In this document: piece after piece, positions 23,166-34,780 of the stretch
How the letters are laid out: each line of letters opens with the position of its first letter
How positions within the stretch are numbered: the stretch's first letter is position 1
Source: Alnus glutinosa
Taxonomy: Eukaryota > Streptophyta > Magnoliopsida > Fagales > Betulaceae
NCBI RefSeq assembly: GCF_958979055.1
Contig: NC_084886.1
Location: forward strand, 45,897,154 to 45,961,153
DNA: 64,000 nucleotides
Direction: 5' to 3'
Made by a program: the position numbers and the translations under genes
The notes under the pieces: generated by a model
Told to the model about the DNA's origin: nothing
The model's database searches: none
The model's input: only the letters and a program-made list of their open reading frames with translations

Positions 23166-23400
23166 GTCAGTTTTCTCTCTCTCTCTCTCGAAACTAATTT
23201 TCCTCTTTCTCAGTCTTAGAAATTTAATATGAAAGTTGCTGGCCGCAGCATGTCCACTTAATTAATATTCTAATAAAACTTATGAGCTTTTTGGTCAAAT
23301 GATTTTAGGAAGGCCCTCAACTCAAACTCTGCAAACTCCTTCTGACTTACAATTTATATAATTTTTTTTTTTTTTTTTTTTTGACGATAGTGTTATATAT

Positions 23401-23582
23401 GAGAAATGATTCTTACACTTATTTATTATAACAGCCCTACAACAAGCTGACGTGCCTGGTAATATTTTATTATTTTTTTTGTTTTCTTTTATTTTCTTTT
23501 TGTAAAAAAATAATAAAATATTACCAGCCATATCAGCTTGTTGTGGGGCTATTGTGATAAATGAGTGTAGGAATCATTTCTC
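23401..23582. mobile_element. Mutator-type MITE, 182 bp
   Basis: It is an almost complete foldback: left end GAGAAATGATTCTTACACTT and inverted right end GAGAAATGATTCCTACACTC, with pairing that continues for about 75 bases per arm. The 9-bp duplication GTTATATAT flanks it at 23392-23400 and 23583-23591. Nine-base duplications are typical of Mutator-like elements. Confidence 0.9.
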
Positions 23583-24023
23583 GTTATATATATATATAAC
23601 ACGAACACGTGCCTGATTAAAATACAATGCTATAAATAAAAAAAAGGAGACAATATCAATAAATAAAAAAATGTAAACCCTTTCACCAATATGTTATGGG
23701 ATCGACACTGTGAGGTACGTAACTTGATTTATCAAAAAAAAAAGAAAAAGAGAAAGGTACGTAACTTGAAAGCGCTTCTTTTATATGGACGAATATGGAA
23801 AGAGGCTTCCATTGTATTCTTAATAATTGAGTATTTATTATTTGTTCCAACAAGTAGTTTATATTCTCTCTTATATAGATAGTAATATTAAAATATTAGT
23901 GTAGGTACGGTATAAGGTATTTTGGAGTTTTTCAAATTACATCTATACAACTAGAATTTTCTTATAAATATATTATGACGTAACGCTAAATCATATAATA
24001 AAATATAACCGCATTCCTGTAGA

Positions 24024-24193
24024 CAGTGGCGGACTTAGGCTTGTAAAATTGGAGGGGACAAAACTAAAAAAAATTAAAAATTAAGGGGTAAAATTTTAAT
24101 TTTTTTTTTTTGTTGGAAAAAAAAATTTTTAGAGAAAAATTTTGGGCTTGGGGGGGCCAGGCCCTCCCTGGCTTCCATGTAGGACTGCCCCTG
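24024..24193. mobile_element. hAT-like MITE, 170 bp
   Basis: The ends are CAGTGGCGGACTTAG and, inverted, CAGGGGCAGTCCTAC. The flanks CCTGTAGA (24016-24023) and CATGTAGA (24194-24201) match at 7 of 8 bases, consistent with a hAT duplication. Confidence 0.65.
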
Positions 24194-24817
24194 CATGTAG
24201 AAGTAGGTATATTATCGAACTACGTAAATTTATGTCTTGATTTTCTTTTGTTATTTCTCTTTTCGATTTCATATTATTCATTGTTATTGTGTACAGCAAC
24301 ATTATTTTTCACATTAATAAGAGGATTGTGTAACTAAATTCCAAAAAAAAAACAAAAAAACAAAACCTTGAGTGAAGTAAATGTTTTTTTTTTTTTAATT
24401 TTTAATTAAGACAGCGCAGTTAATAATAATAAAAATTTGTATTTTTTTTTTTTTTTTGGTTTTTTTATTCCGTGAAAGTACGTAGTAGCGCAAATCATAA
24501 TACAAAATACAGACACATGCATTCATGAAAATGCATTTAAATTTCTGTCCTTTCTTAATTACTAAACCTGTTAGGGATTGATCAAAGGCTGCCAATTTAG
24601 CTGCTTCACTTCAATCTTCATTGTTTAAACTAACATCTTTTATGTTTCTATCTTCTGTTGCCGTTGCAGGGAGTAACCAAAAGAAACGGGCGATAGCATT
24701 AGGTGAGATATCACTTCAATCAAATTTCTTTCTTGTTGAGATTAGTATTCTCATGTTTGCTTGGTTAGCTGACAGAACTCAAATTATTCTGTTTGGAGGT
24801 CATCTATAAATGATTCT

Positions 24818-25117
24818 TGGTTGATATATGTGTATAAATTTAAAATATAATAAAAACGGAATAATAGCGGAAGCAAGAAAGAAAAGAGAAAGAGAATTTA
24901 CGCGGTTCAGTCCATGACCTATGTTCACAAGCTAAAGTCTAAAGGGCTATAATGTGTTTAATGACTTGATTGTTTACAATATATATGTCCTTATTTATAG
25001 TTGAATAAGTCAACTTATATTTACAAGTAAACCTAAATCAACTTATACTAGGAAATACAAATCGACTTAAATTAGGAAATATAAATCAATAATATTATAT
25101 TTACAATATTTCTAACA
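24818..25117. mobile_element. Solo LTR, 300 bp, in intron 2 of copy 2
   Basis: It starts TGGTTGATATATG and ends TATTTCTAACA and is flanked by the 5-bp duplication ATTCT (24813-24817 and 25118-25122). The same intron in copies 1 and 3 lacks it. The ends resemble Ty1/copia-type LTRs, but the family is not certain. Confidence 0.75.
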
Positions 25118-25194
25118 ATTCTATTGTATCTTCAACACATAAATTGCAACTCCTTTTTCACTCCTTCCAAGGGTTAAGAGAAATGATTTTTGCA

Positions 25195-25325
25195 TATCAC
25201 TTGTACATCTTGTGTATATCACTTTTCTAAATCAACCATTAGATTTATAAGACCCACAATGATTCATGTGTAGGTTATATAGATATAATGGTTGGTTTAG
25301 AAAAGTGATGTACATGTAACATGAC
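25195..25325. mobile_element. Small foldback repeat (MITE-like)
   Basis: Inverted arms ATCACTTTTCTAAATCAACC (25218-25237) and GGTTGGTTTAGAAAAGTGAT (25290-25309) match at 19 of 20 bases, and weaker pairing continues outward. No clear target duplication was seen. Confidence 0.65.
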
Positions 25326-26627
25326 GCATGGCTCCATTTTTACATTTTCTTTTTCTGATTTATTGTCTGGTGTCACCATAAGAAGATGCGATTTTAACAA
25401 GGTTCAAAACACTGTTAATTAATTGGTAGTTCAAGTTACTCTGGTTTATGCACTACATAACTTTGTAATGTCTATTCTTTAATTACAGCCGCTTTATCTG
25501 CTGGAGTTGGAGTTGTGATGATTGTAATCTGCTGCTGCTTTCGGAGAAAGTTCTCATTCAATAAAATTATTTATTTTTGGAAGAAGGAAACTCTAAACCA
25601 TCAGACTATCGAAGCCTTTCTAAGGAACCATGGACCTATTGCTATTAGAAGATACAATTATTCAGATATCAAGAAAATGACCAATTTCTTTAGAGATAAA
25701 TTAGGCGAAGGGGGCTATGGTGGCGTCTACAAGGGACAGTTACTAGATAGTTGTCTCGTAGCAGTGAAGGTTCTGAAAGAAGCAAGAGGTAATGGAGAGG
25801 AATTCATTAACGAAGTTGCAAGCATTAGTAGGACCTCCCATGTCAACATTGTCTCTCTTATGGGCTTTTGCTTTGAGGGTTTTAAAAGAGCTCTCATCTA
25901 TGAGTTTATGCCAAATGGATCTCTAGAGAAGTTCATATATAAAGAAAGTCCCTCGAAGGCTGATCGACAATTAGAATGGGAAACATTATACAAGATTGCA
26001 CTTGGCATTGCTCAAGGATTATAGTACTTACATAAAGGTTGCAACACACGAATCTTGCATTTTGACATAAAGCCTCACAATATTCTGTTGGATGAGAACT
26101 TTTGCCCAAAGATTTCTGATTTTGGCCTTGCAAAAATATGCCCTAGAGAAAAGAGTATCATATCAATGTTGGATGCGAGAGGGACTGCGGGATACATAGC
26201 TCCAGAAGTATTTTGTAGAAATTTTGGAGGGGTCTCTCACAAGTCAGATGTTTATAGCTACGGAATGATGGTTTTTGAAATGGGTGGAGGAAGAAGGAAT
26301 ATAGATGTCGAGATTGATCGTACCAGTGAAATATTTTTTCCGCATTGGATTTACAAGCGACTTGAACAAGATGAAGATCTAGGTCTGCAGGGCCTTATGA
26401 ATGAAGAGGATCACGAAAGTGCAAGGAAGATGATAATAGTAAGTTTGTGGTGCATCCAGACTGACCCTTCAAGCCGGCCATCGATGAGTAGAGTTATTAA
26501 TTTGTTGGAAGGGAGTCTGGAATCCTTGGAAGTACCACCCAAGCCTTACTTGTCTTCGCCATCAAGATCGCCAGAAGATTATTCAACAACAATGAGCTCT
26601 CTACAGTATGATTCTGTAATGCCCTAA

Positions 26628-27210
26628 AATGCATTTTAATTTCTTTAAAAGGAAACTTTAATGTTGAGTCGTAACTAGTATTGTTTGTGAATTGCATCAA
26701 TTATTAGCTTCCATCATTGAATTTATATAATGTTGCGAGTCCGATCAATTTTCAACCTAGTCTTTATGTAAGTGCCCAAACTAAAGCATAGTCGTGCTAT
26801 TTGGAACTCACTACATAGTCTCAAGAAATTATAGGCAAGGCCTCAAGGCTTGCCGCTCTATTAGCTGAAAAGATTGCGCAGAAACAGAAGTTTCTATGAA
26901 GTCCTTGCTCGGAACAGAGCAAATCTTTTTATTTCTTTCTTTTTTGGCCAAATAAGGAGATAAACAAATTCATAGTGGTGTTTCCAATTTTATACCTTGA
27001 TTTGATTGTTTCTCCATTCATGTCCCTTATGCCAGAATCAAACTTTAATCGTACACTAAGATGTTGCAGACCGCAGAACTATTGCAAAGAGATGCTATGC
27101 AAGGGGGAGGGGTTCCTGCTGGCATTAGAAGTAAAAGAAACACTAAAAAAAAAAAATGTTATTTAGTGTCGTTTGTACAAAACGGCGCTAAAAGACTCAA
27201 ATACCTTAAC
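26628..27210. other. 3' flank of copy 2 with CACTA-type end
   Basis: It matches the 3' flank of copy 1 up to the CACTAAAAAAAAAAAATG end at 27141, after which about 70 bases of GTGTCGTTTGTACAAAACG-type repeat follow. No gene. Confidence 0.65.
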
Positions 27211-29030
27211 TTAAAATCAAAATTTACATAAAATACTCTCAAAATTAAACAAATAATAATAATAAATAAAAAAAAGCAAAAAAGAAAAGAAAAGAAAGAA
27301 AGGTAATTACTGTTTTGTTTTCCTTTTTTTAAAAACAATATATATATTAGGTTTAATATTTTTTATTAAATTACTGTTTGAGGGCATTTTTTTTCTTCAA
27401 ACAAAATTTAACATCTAAAAATGAAATATTCTATCTGATTTAACAAGATCCCCTAACGGAAGAGCGGTAACGGTATGAAAATAGTAGTTCTATGCTCTCT
27501 TTTGGTTGATGTGTCAGTTCATGGTGACATGTTGACAATGGCCAATAATTGATGGAGGGAAAAGGTAATTACCCCTTTAAATTTAATTTCAAGTATTCCA
27601 TGAAAAAAGAAAGAAAGTAAAATTAAATTTAGACCCTTAAAAAACTAAAGCATATAGTATTGTAAGCTTTTTTTTTACATCACCTGAGCTAAATAGGTAT
27701 GTAATTACATACCCATTCTAAATTTTTATGTTTTTATAATAATTTATAACTAAAAGGAAAGCTTCAATGCATGTATCCATAATCTTACTTGGTGTTTGTG
27801 ATCCTTTGTAAGCTTAGTTGAAATAATAGGAGCTAATTAAGAGTCTCAAGAAATTATAGGCAAAGCTTGAAGGCTTGCTGCTCTGTTAGTATATTCAGAG
27901 AATTGTCTTTTTCGACACTATTGATGTAATATTGTCAATTTATTATTAGATTTTTTTAAAAAAAAATAAAAATAAAATAAATTTAAAAATAGATTGACAA
28001 TGCCACATCAGCATAGTAAAATAATAATAGAACGAGAGTATGCTATGTAACATTACTGTTTCCAAAAAGGAAGGTTAGCTTGCCAAGTTTTCCACATGGT
28101 GGACAAGATGAATGGTATCTTATCCTTATTTTGGCTATTAGTGTTAGTCGTTAGTGCGGATTGGATAACTATAGTTTTACTATTACAAATTGATGTGGAA
28201 GTTGATATGCTACAAGTTTTCCACAGGGTGGACTAATGATATTTTTTTTTACGTATATATGATGATTGATATCAATAATGTAACTACAGACACAAAAGCC
28301 GCCACTCAAGCCTCAAGGTGTCCCAGGCACTTAAATAAATCTAGCTAGCTTGTATTCTTATTTCGGAATCGCATTCAGTTTCTGCAAATTTGGGATTGAA
28401 GTTAATCCCAGATTTGTTGCCAAAGATCTCGCTTGGAGATTAATAAAGAAAGAATCCCGAGATTGGAGTATAGAGGAGTCCGAGTCTAAGTCAAACTCTG
28501 ACGGCTCTCCTAGGATAAAGAATATGAAACCCTAGCGGCTAGGGTGCTCATCATCCAACTTATAAATAGTCCAATATCCTAGGTTTAAACAACTTACTAA
28601 ATTCTCGATTATTAAGCAGACTTTTCTCATAGAAGTTAATTTAAGCATCGAAGAGAGACCCCAGTCCCATATTGAAGATACTCATGGGTATTAAGTCTCA
28701 TATTACTTAGTTACTTGGTAAAATTGGTCTTTATAAAGAATTCTAGAAAAAATTTCAAATTGACTAATCAACACTTTTTCCTGAGTTTTTACAAAACCTG
28801 ACATGATAAGCTACGGATCCACATCTAACAAAGAGATAGATGTAGCTAACAAAGAGATAGAATACATCTTAATTTGAATTACAAGAAACTAATTGGATCA
28901 GCTCGAGTCTTGTTGGTGGAGAGATCAACATCGACTCTATCTGCTGCCACCCTGCATCAGTGACCACTTGAAAAAGATTACTCAGTGGAGTACTTCCTCA
29001 TTGTTTCCGGTCTGTTTCCACCGCAAGTCT
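27211..29030. other. Intergenic, partly duplicated downstream of copy 3
   Basis: The stretch 27.68-28.2 kb matches 32.2-32.69 kb plus 34.54-34.63 kb (for example CCAAAAAGGAAGGTTAGCTT). It carries the empty site of the LTR element at 32690 (GGTATCTTATCC at 28127-28138). The rest is AT-rich; a small open frame at 28350-28535 is not recognised. Confidence 0.6.
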
Positions 29031-29040
29031 TTTTGAGCAT

Positions 29041-29191
29041 ATTTTCCAAGTCAACAAGCGTAGTGGGAGAAAACAAAGTATTTTTATAGATATTTTCCAA
29101 GTCCACAAGCGTAGTGGGAGAAAACGAAGTATTTTATAGATATTTTCCAAGTCAACAAGCGTAGTGGGAGAAAACAAAGTATTTTATAGAT
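29041..29191. repeat. Tandem repeat, three units of about 50 bp, upstream of copy 3
   Basis: Units start ATTTTCCAAGTC at 29041, 29092 and 29142 and share CAAGCGTAGTGGGAGAAAAC. The array ends 40 bases before the copy 3 start codon, so it lies in the promoter or 5' leader. Copy 1 has no such array. Confidence 0.95.
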
Positions 29192-29231
29192 AAGAGATCT
29201 TCATTATTTCTGTATTAGTTTCTGATTTAGG

Positions 29232-31962
29232 ATGGCCCCTGTTTCCTTTTGTCTTATTTATTTGCTCTCACACTTCGTCATGCTTCTTTCGGCTCAAGAA
29301 GAAATGAGATACACCCAAAGATGTGCACCATTTCGCTGTGGAAATCTGAAGACGATTGGCTTTCCATTCGCGAATAACACAAACCCCGAATGCGGTTTGT
29401 TCACAGTAGATTGTCGGGATCAGAATCCGACGATCCAACTGGAGAACGGTGGAGGACCATATGAAGTTCTAAACATCTCACCAGATAACACCATTATACG
29501 TATCTTTGACGAACAGCTTTCGGAGTACTTGAAATCCAATAGATGCGACCACTTAACCAATTTGGCTTTTCCCAACTCTTCGTTCATCTCTTTTGAAATC
29601 GCCACACCCAAAAAGACCTTTTTTAAATGCAATCGAACTCCCGATATTTCTCCCCCTACAAATTTTAAAAAAATGAGCTTCAATGACCATAATACCTACT
29701 TTAGTATTTCAAGCGACAGTGTTCCCACTTCTCTTTCTAGATGTTCAATTATTCAGCTCCCAAAGAATCTGAGTCTACATCATCCTCCGTCGCCAGCGAT
29801 GATGACCTGTTTAGGCTTTTAACCCCTGAGTTCGACCTTCGGGTGCGTGTCTCTGAGGATTGTTACAAATGTTATCAGAGAGAAGGTCAATGTAAGCCCG
29901 ACTACAACGGAAAACTTTATTGTGACGAGGCAGAGAAAGGTATAGACCTAGGAATAACACAACAATATTTGGGATACACGCATACATTCATGAAAATGCA
30001 TTTAAATTTCTGTCTTTTTACGTTGTATTTATTCCTAATACTTGTGCTGCTCTTATATATTTCTGTTCCATGCCATAACCCCACTCCTATGAAGCGATAG
30101 CTTTAGCTGATTTGGATTTGTGTCAAATTTGGATTATGAGTAATAGTGATAACTTTGTTGCAATATATAAAACCCATATCAGATACATATATATGAGCTG
30201 GTTTTGACATTAATTTCTTTCTTACTAACCCTGCTAGGGATTTGATCAAAGGCTGCCAATTTAGCTGCTTCACTTCAATCTTCATTGTTTAAACTAACAT
30301 CTTTTATGTTTCTATCTTCTGTTGCAGGGATCAGTATAAAAAAGAAACTGGCGATAGCAGCATTAGGTGAGATATCACTTCAATCAAATTTCCTTTTTGT
30401 TGATATTAGTAGTCACATATTTCTTGTTGATATTATTCCATCTGGTGGTGATCTATTGTATCTTCAACACGTCCATAAATTGGAACCCTCTCTTTTACTC
30501 CATCCGAAGGTGTGGCTAATTATTAAATCCTTGGAGTCTCCTCAATCAGTTTTGGTAATGGCTCCACTGTACTCTCTCCATTTTTGTCGGTCTAAGGATA
30601 TACTATATATGGAATCCATTGTAAGACTTGTAAAGATGTTGTCAAGTATTCAAAATTCTATGTTGCACTTTTTTCTTTTGGACCTATAATAGACAATTTT
30701 TCATATATAGTTGATGATTTTCCATCCGAGGCTCCCTCTCTGGCAATCAAAACTTGTTCATGTCTTGTCTGGTGTCCCTACAAGAAATTGTTTAGGTTTC
30801 TAATCTCTATTCCTTTATTACAGCCTCTTTATCTGCTGGAATAATTGGAGTTGTAATGGTTATAATCTGCTGCTTGATCAAGGGAAAGTTCTCATCCAAT
30901 AAAATTATTTATTTTTGGAAAAATGAAAGTCTAAACCATAAGACTATCAGGGCCTTTCTAACGAACCATGGACCTCTTGCTATTAGAAGATACAGTTACT
31001 CAGATATCAAGAAAATGACCAACTTCTTTAGAGATGAATTAGGCGAAGGGGGCTATGGTGGCGTCTACAAGGGACAGTTACCAAATGGTTGTCTCGTAGC
31101 AGTGAAGGTTCTGAAAGAATCAAGAGGTGATGGAGAGGAATTCATTAACGAGGTTGCAAGCATTAGTAGAACCTCCCATGTCAACATTGTCTCTCTTATA
31201 GGCTTTTGCTTTGAGGGTTCTAAAAGAGCTCTCATCTACGAGTTTATGCCTAATGGATCTCTTGAGAAGTTCATATATAAAGAAAGTTATTCGAAGGCTG
31301 GCCGGCTATTGGAATGGGAGACACTATACAAGATTGCACTTGGCATTGCTCAAGGATTAGAGTATTTACATAAAGGTTGCAACACACAAATCTTGCATTT
31401 TGACATAAAGCCTCACAATATTTTGTTGGATGAGAACTTTTGCCCAAAAATATCTGATTTTGGCCTTGCAAAAATATGCCCTAGAGAAAAGAGTATTATA
31501 TCAATGTTGGGTGCAAGAGGGACTGCAGGATATATAGCTCCGGAAGTATTTTGTAGAAATTTTGGAGGGGTCTCTCACAAGTCAGATGTTTATAGCTACG
31601 GAATGATGGTTTTTGAAATGGTTGAAGGAAGAAGGAATATAGATGTCGAGATTGATTGTGCCAGTGAAATATATTTTCCCCATTGGATTTATAAGCGACT
31701 TGAACAAGATGAAGATCTAGGTCTACAGGACCTTATGAATGAAGAGGATCACGAAAGTGCAAGGAAGATGATAATAGTAAGTTTGTGGTGCATCCAGACT
31801 GACCCTTCAAACCGGCCGTCGATGAGTAGAGTTGTTAATATGTTGGAAGGGAGTCTCGGATCCTTGCAAGTACCACCCAAGCCTTACTTGTCTTCACCGT
31901 CAAGATCGCCAGAAGATTCTCCGACAATGGTGTCAATACAGTATGATTCTATAATTCCCTAA
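29232..31962 (+). pseudogene. LRK10-like receptor kinase, copy 3
   Basis: Exons are 29232-29939, 30328-30366 and 30824-31962, parallel to copy 1. Exon 1 encodes a signal peptide (MAPVSFCLIYLLSHFVMLLS), the GUB_WAK domain (CAPFRCGNLKTIGFPF) and the WAK_assoc end (CYKCYQREGQC). One base is missing relative to copy 1 at about 29798 (CCAGCGATGATG against CCAGGTGATGATG), which stops the first frame at 29820-29822; the WAK_assoc end lies in another frame. The small exon (GISIKKKLAIAAL), the membrane segment and the kinase are intact, with [31 protein letters not shown] and SDVYSYG, ending QYDSIIP. Exon 1 is 708 bp, one less than the phase-1 length needed. With a single lesion it may be a very recent pseudogene, an allele, or an assembly error. 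Confidence 0.85.
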
Positions 31963-32689
31963 AATGCATCTTTATTTTTATTTTATTTTTTTGGAAGGAA
32001 GTTTTAACGTTAAAGTGGTAACTAGCATCTTTTGTGAAGTGCATCAATGATTAGCTTGTGGATGCGTATTACAGTTAAAGACTTTACTACCTTTAATTGC
32101 CTAAACTATGGGATCATATCTGCTGTGTTGGCTTCCATCATGAATCTATATTGTTGTGAGCCCCGTTAAATATGTACTTTTTAAAAGATAAAGTAATCTG
32201 GGCCGTTAAAAAATTATAGCATATTGTGCTGTAATATTTTTTTACAGCACCTAAGTGAAATCCAGATGTAACTACGTACCCATTCTAAATTATGTTTGTA
32301 TAATAATTTATAACTAAAAGGAAAGCTTCAACGTATATATCCGGATGTAACTACTATTAAAGGCTTGCTACTTGCTGCTCTGTTAATATTAGTTGATGCT
32401 CGGTATATTCAGAGAACTGCCTTTTTTGACTGTCAAAATTTTTAAAAGAGAGTCTAAATAGCATACTCTCATCCCACCCTATTCGGCATTGCTGACGTAG
32501 TATTGTCAAGTTGTCATTGGAATTTCTTTTAATTAAAATTAATCTAAAAGTAAATTAATAATGTCATATCAGTATAGTAAAATGGTAGTAGAATGAGAGT
32601 ATGTTATGTAACATTACTCTTTCCAAAAAGGAAGGTTAGCTTGCCAAGTTTGCCACAGTCAAAGGGTGGACAAGATGAATGGTATCTTA
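31963..32689. other. 3' flank of copy 3
   Basis: The first part resembles the 3' flanks of copies 1 and 2. The part after 32200 matches 27.7-28.13 kb. No gene is present. Confidence 0.6.
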
Positions 32690-34540
32690 TGTTAAAGATA
32701 ATATGTTGGTAGTCCCGCATTGCTAAGATAGAAGGCTCATTCTTATTCTCCTCTCTATAAATAAGAGAGCATTCTTTATATTCAATCATTTAATAAAAGC
32801 AATATGTAGCCTATAGGGCTTCCGTGTGTGGATGTAGGCATACTGCCGAACCACCTTAAGTTTGTGTCTTTTATTATTTTTGCAAGTCTCTATTTTTAAT
32901 AATCCGCTTTATTTTCTTTTAGTTTTATGTTTTCTTTCATGGTATTAGAGCTAATAGGCTAACGTCAATTGTTAGATTCTGGGCTAAGTCTTTTTTGTTG
33001 TTTACTTATTTCTATTTTTTTTTTAGTTCTTTTATTTCCCTACTATTTCTTTTTGGTTCAGATTGTTTTCACAATCACAAAACCCTTATTTTCTTTTATT
33101 TTTCTGTAATCACAATCAGATTGTGATCGTGTTTTCACAATCACGAAATCCTTTTAGTATTGTTCCCTGGTTTCTTGCTCATATCTCTCTAAGTCACAGA
33201 GAATAGCATTTCTTTTTCTTGTCTCTATGTTTTAAGCTTATATTCTTAGAAAAGGCTTGTGCTTCTTCCTCTCTTTCCTTATTTTTCTCATGGTTTTGTC
33301 TTTAATCATCCCATTATATCATACGACAAAACCATATGAGACAGTAAGATTTTTCTTTTACCTTTTTTTTTTGGTTATAAAAAAAAAAGATGTCGAGTCG
33401 TTTTGCCCAGCGTCGTTTCCTACAGAGTGGGCCAGTTTGTGTCCACGCTTTTGTACATTGGAGATCTTGCATAGAACATGGCCGATTCGCAGCTCTACGA
33501 CTTTTTCAGCCACATTGGTTAGGTGATCGTTTCTACCAATACAAAGGTGATCGTTTCTATCAATTAATACATTTTTCTATCAAGTTTTTCCGGTGGAGGG
33601 GATCATTTCACTACCGTAGATCATTACCCTTTGTATTTGATTTTATTTTGTTGTAATCTGATGAAAAAAAAAAAAAAAAAACCCAATTGGCTTCAAGTGC
33701 CTCCTCTGGAGGCGCGTCACTCTTTTTTTTTTATCTTAGTTTCAAAGTGTAGTTAAGCCCTAATTATTGTAAGGAAGATAGCAAAAAGAAAGAAAAAAAA
33801 TCAAAAAAATCAGAAGAGGCAAAAAAAAAAAAATGCCCAAAAAAAAAAAAAAAAAGAGGCCAAAGTTGCCCACATTGTTCTGGCCCTTTGTTGGCCCATT
33901 ACTTACACTCGGCCTTTGTGGTATTGTTTCAAACTCAGGCCCATTTCAGTCCATTATTGACTTTCATATTTGGTCCTTAGTTGGCCCATTATTTGTAATG
34001 TGGCATTTGTAGTATTGTTTTAAGCTCATGCCCATTTCAGCCCTCAGTTGGCTTCCATGTAAGGCCCATAGTTGGCCCACTATTTGTAATTTGGCATTTG
34101 TGGTATTGTTTTAAGCTCATGCTCATTTCAGCCCTCAGTTGGCTTCCATGTAAGGCCCATAATTGACCTGTTCTAACCCAAAAGTTGTCGATGTTCAAGA
34201 GCCAAATATGGCGCCATCACCTTCTTCAGTATTGTGTTCAAGAAGCAAACTCAAGATTTTATAAGTTTTCACCTTGAGTTTGAGGGAGAATGTTAAAGAT
34301 AATATGTTGGTAGTCCCGCATTGCTAAGATAGAAGGCTCATTCATATTCTCCTCTCTATAAATAAGAGAGCACTCTTTATATTTAATCATTCAATAAAAA
34401 CAATATGTAGCCTATAGGGCTTTCGTGTGTGGATGTAGGCATACTGCCGAACCACCTTAAGTTTGTGTCTTTTATTATTTTTGCAAGACTCTATTTTTAA
34501 TATTTTGCTTTATTTTCTTTTAGTTTTATGTTTTCTTTCA
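32690..34540. mobile_element. Short non-coding LTR element with both LTRs
   Basis: LTRs of 250 bp lie at 32690-32939 and 34291-34540 (TGTTAAAGAT...TTTCTTTCA). They are flanked by TCTTA at 32685-32689 and 34541-34545. A primer-binding site of the initiator-Met type (TGGTATTAGAGC) follows the first LTR, and a purine tract (TTTGAGGGAGAA) precedes the second. The 1.35-kb interior has no capsid or polymerase frame and contains imperfect repeats with TTGGCTTCCATGTAAGGCCC at 33.9-34.17 kb. By eye the LTRs differ at about ten of 250 positions, so the copy is moderately young. It is structurally whole but non-autonomous, in the size range of small LARD/TRIM-like elements. Confidence 0.9.
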
Positions 34541-34660
34541 TCTTACCCTTACTTTTGCTATTAGTGTTAGTTACATGGATCTTATATGTGATCTTATTAG
34601 TGCCGATTGGATAGCTATAGTTTTACTATAACTATTTTATAAACCGGCACGGAAGTTCAT

Positions 34661-34780
34661 GTACTACAATTTTTACCACAAGTTTTTGACAAACTTGATG
34701 TGATAGTAAAAATGTTTAATTATTTAATTAATTATTGTCACATCAAGTTTGTAAATGACTTGTAATAAAAATTGTAGTAC
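34661..34780. mobile_element. Foldback MITE-like repeat, 120 bp
   Basis: The ends are GTACTACAATTTTTACCACA and, inverted, GTACTACAATTTTTATTACA; arms of about 46 bases pair with few mismatches (inner part AAACTTGATGTGA). A related half-copy follows at about 34835-34885. No clear target duplication was seen. Confidence 0.7.

Larger units (their letters stand above)
24670..26627 (+). pseudogene. LRK10-like receptor kinase, copy 2 (kinase half)
   Basis: A 33-bp exon (24670-24702, GSNQKKRAIAL) and the membrane-plus-kinase exon (25489-26627) match copies 1 and 3. The membrane segment is ALSAGVGVVMIVICCC. The kinase keeps [31 protein letters not shown] and SDVYSYG and ends [12 protein letters not shown]-to-TAG change in GLEYLHKG (TAG at 26022-26024) stops translation before the catalytic loop, so no active kinase can be made. 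The upstream intron still matches intron 1 of copies 1 and 3 back to about 24510, but the expected ectodomain exon is absent. A different ectodomain exon lies at 22370-23165. Confidence 0.85.

Noticed and set aside
29741-30100. 119-residue plus-strand open frame after the frameshift in LRK10-like copy 3, as a separate gene
   Set aside because: It is the displaced frame of the same exon (CYKCYQREGQC) running into intron 1; no independent start context.
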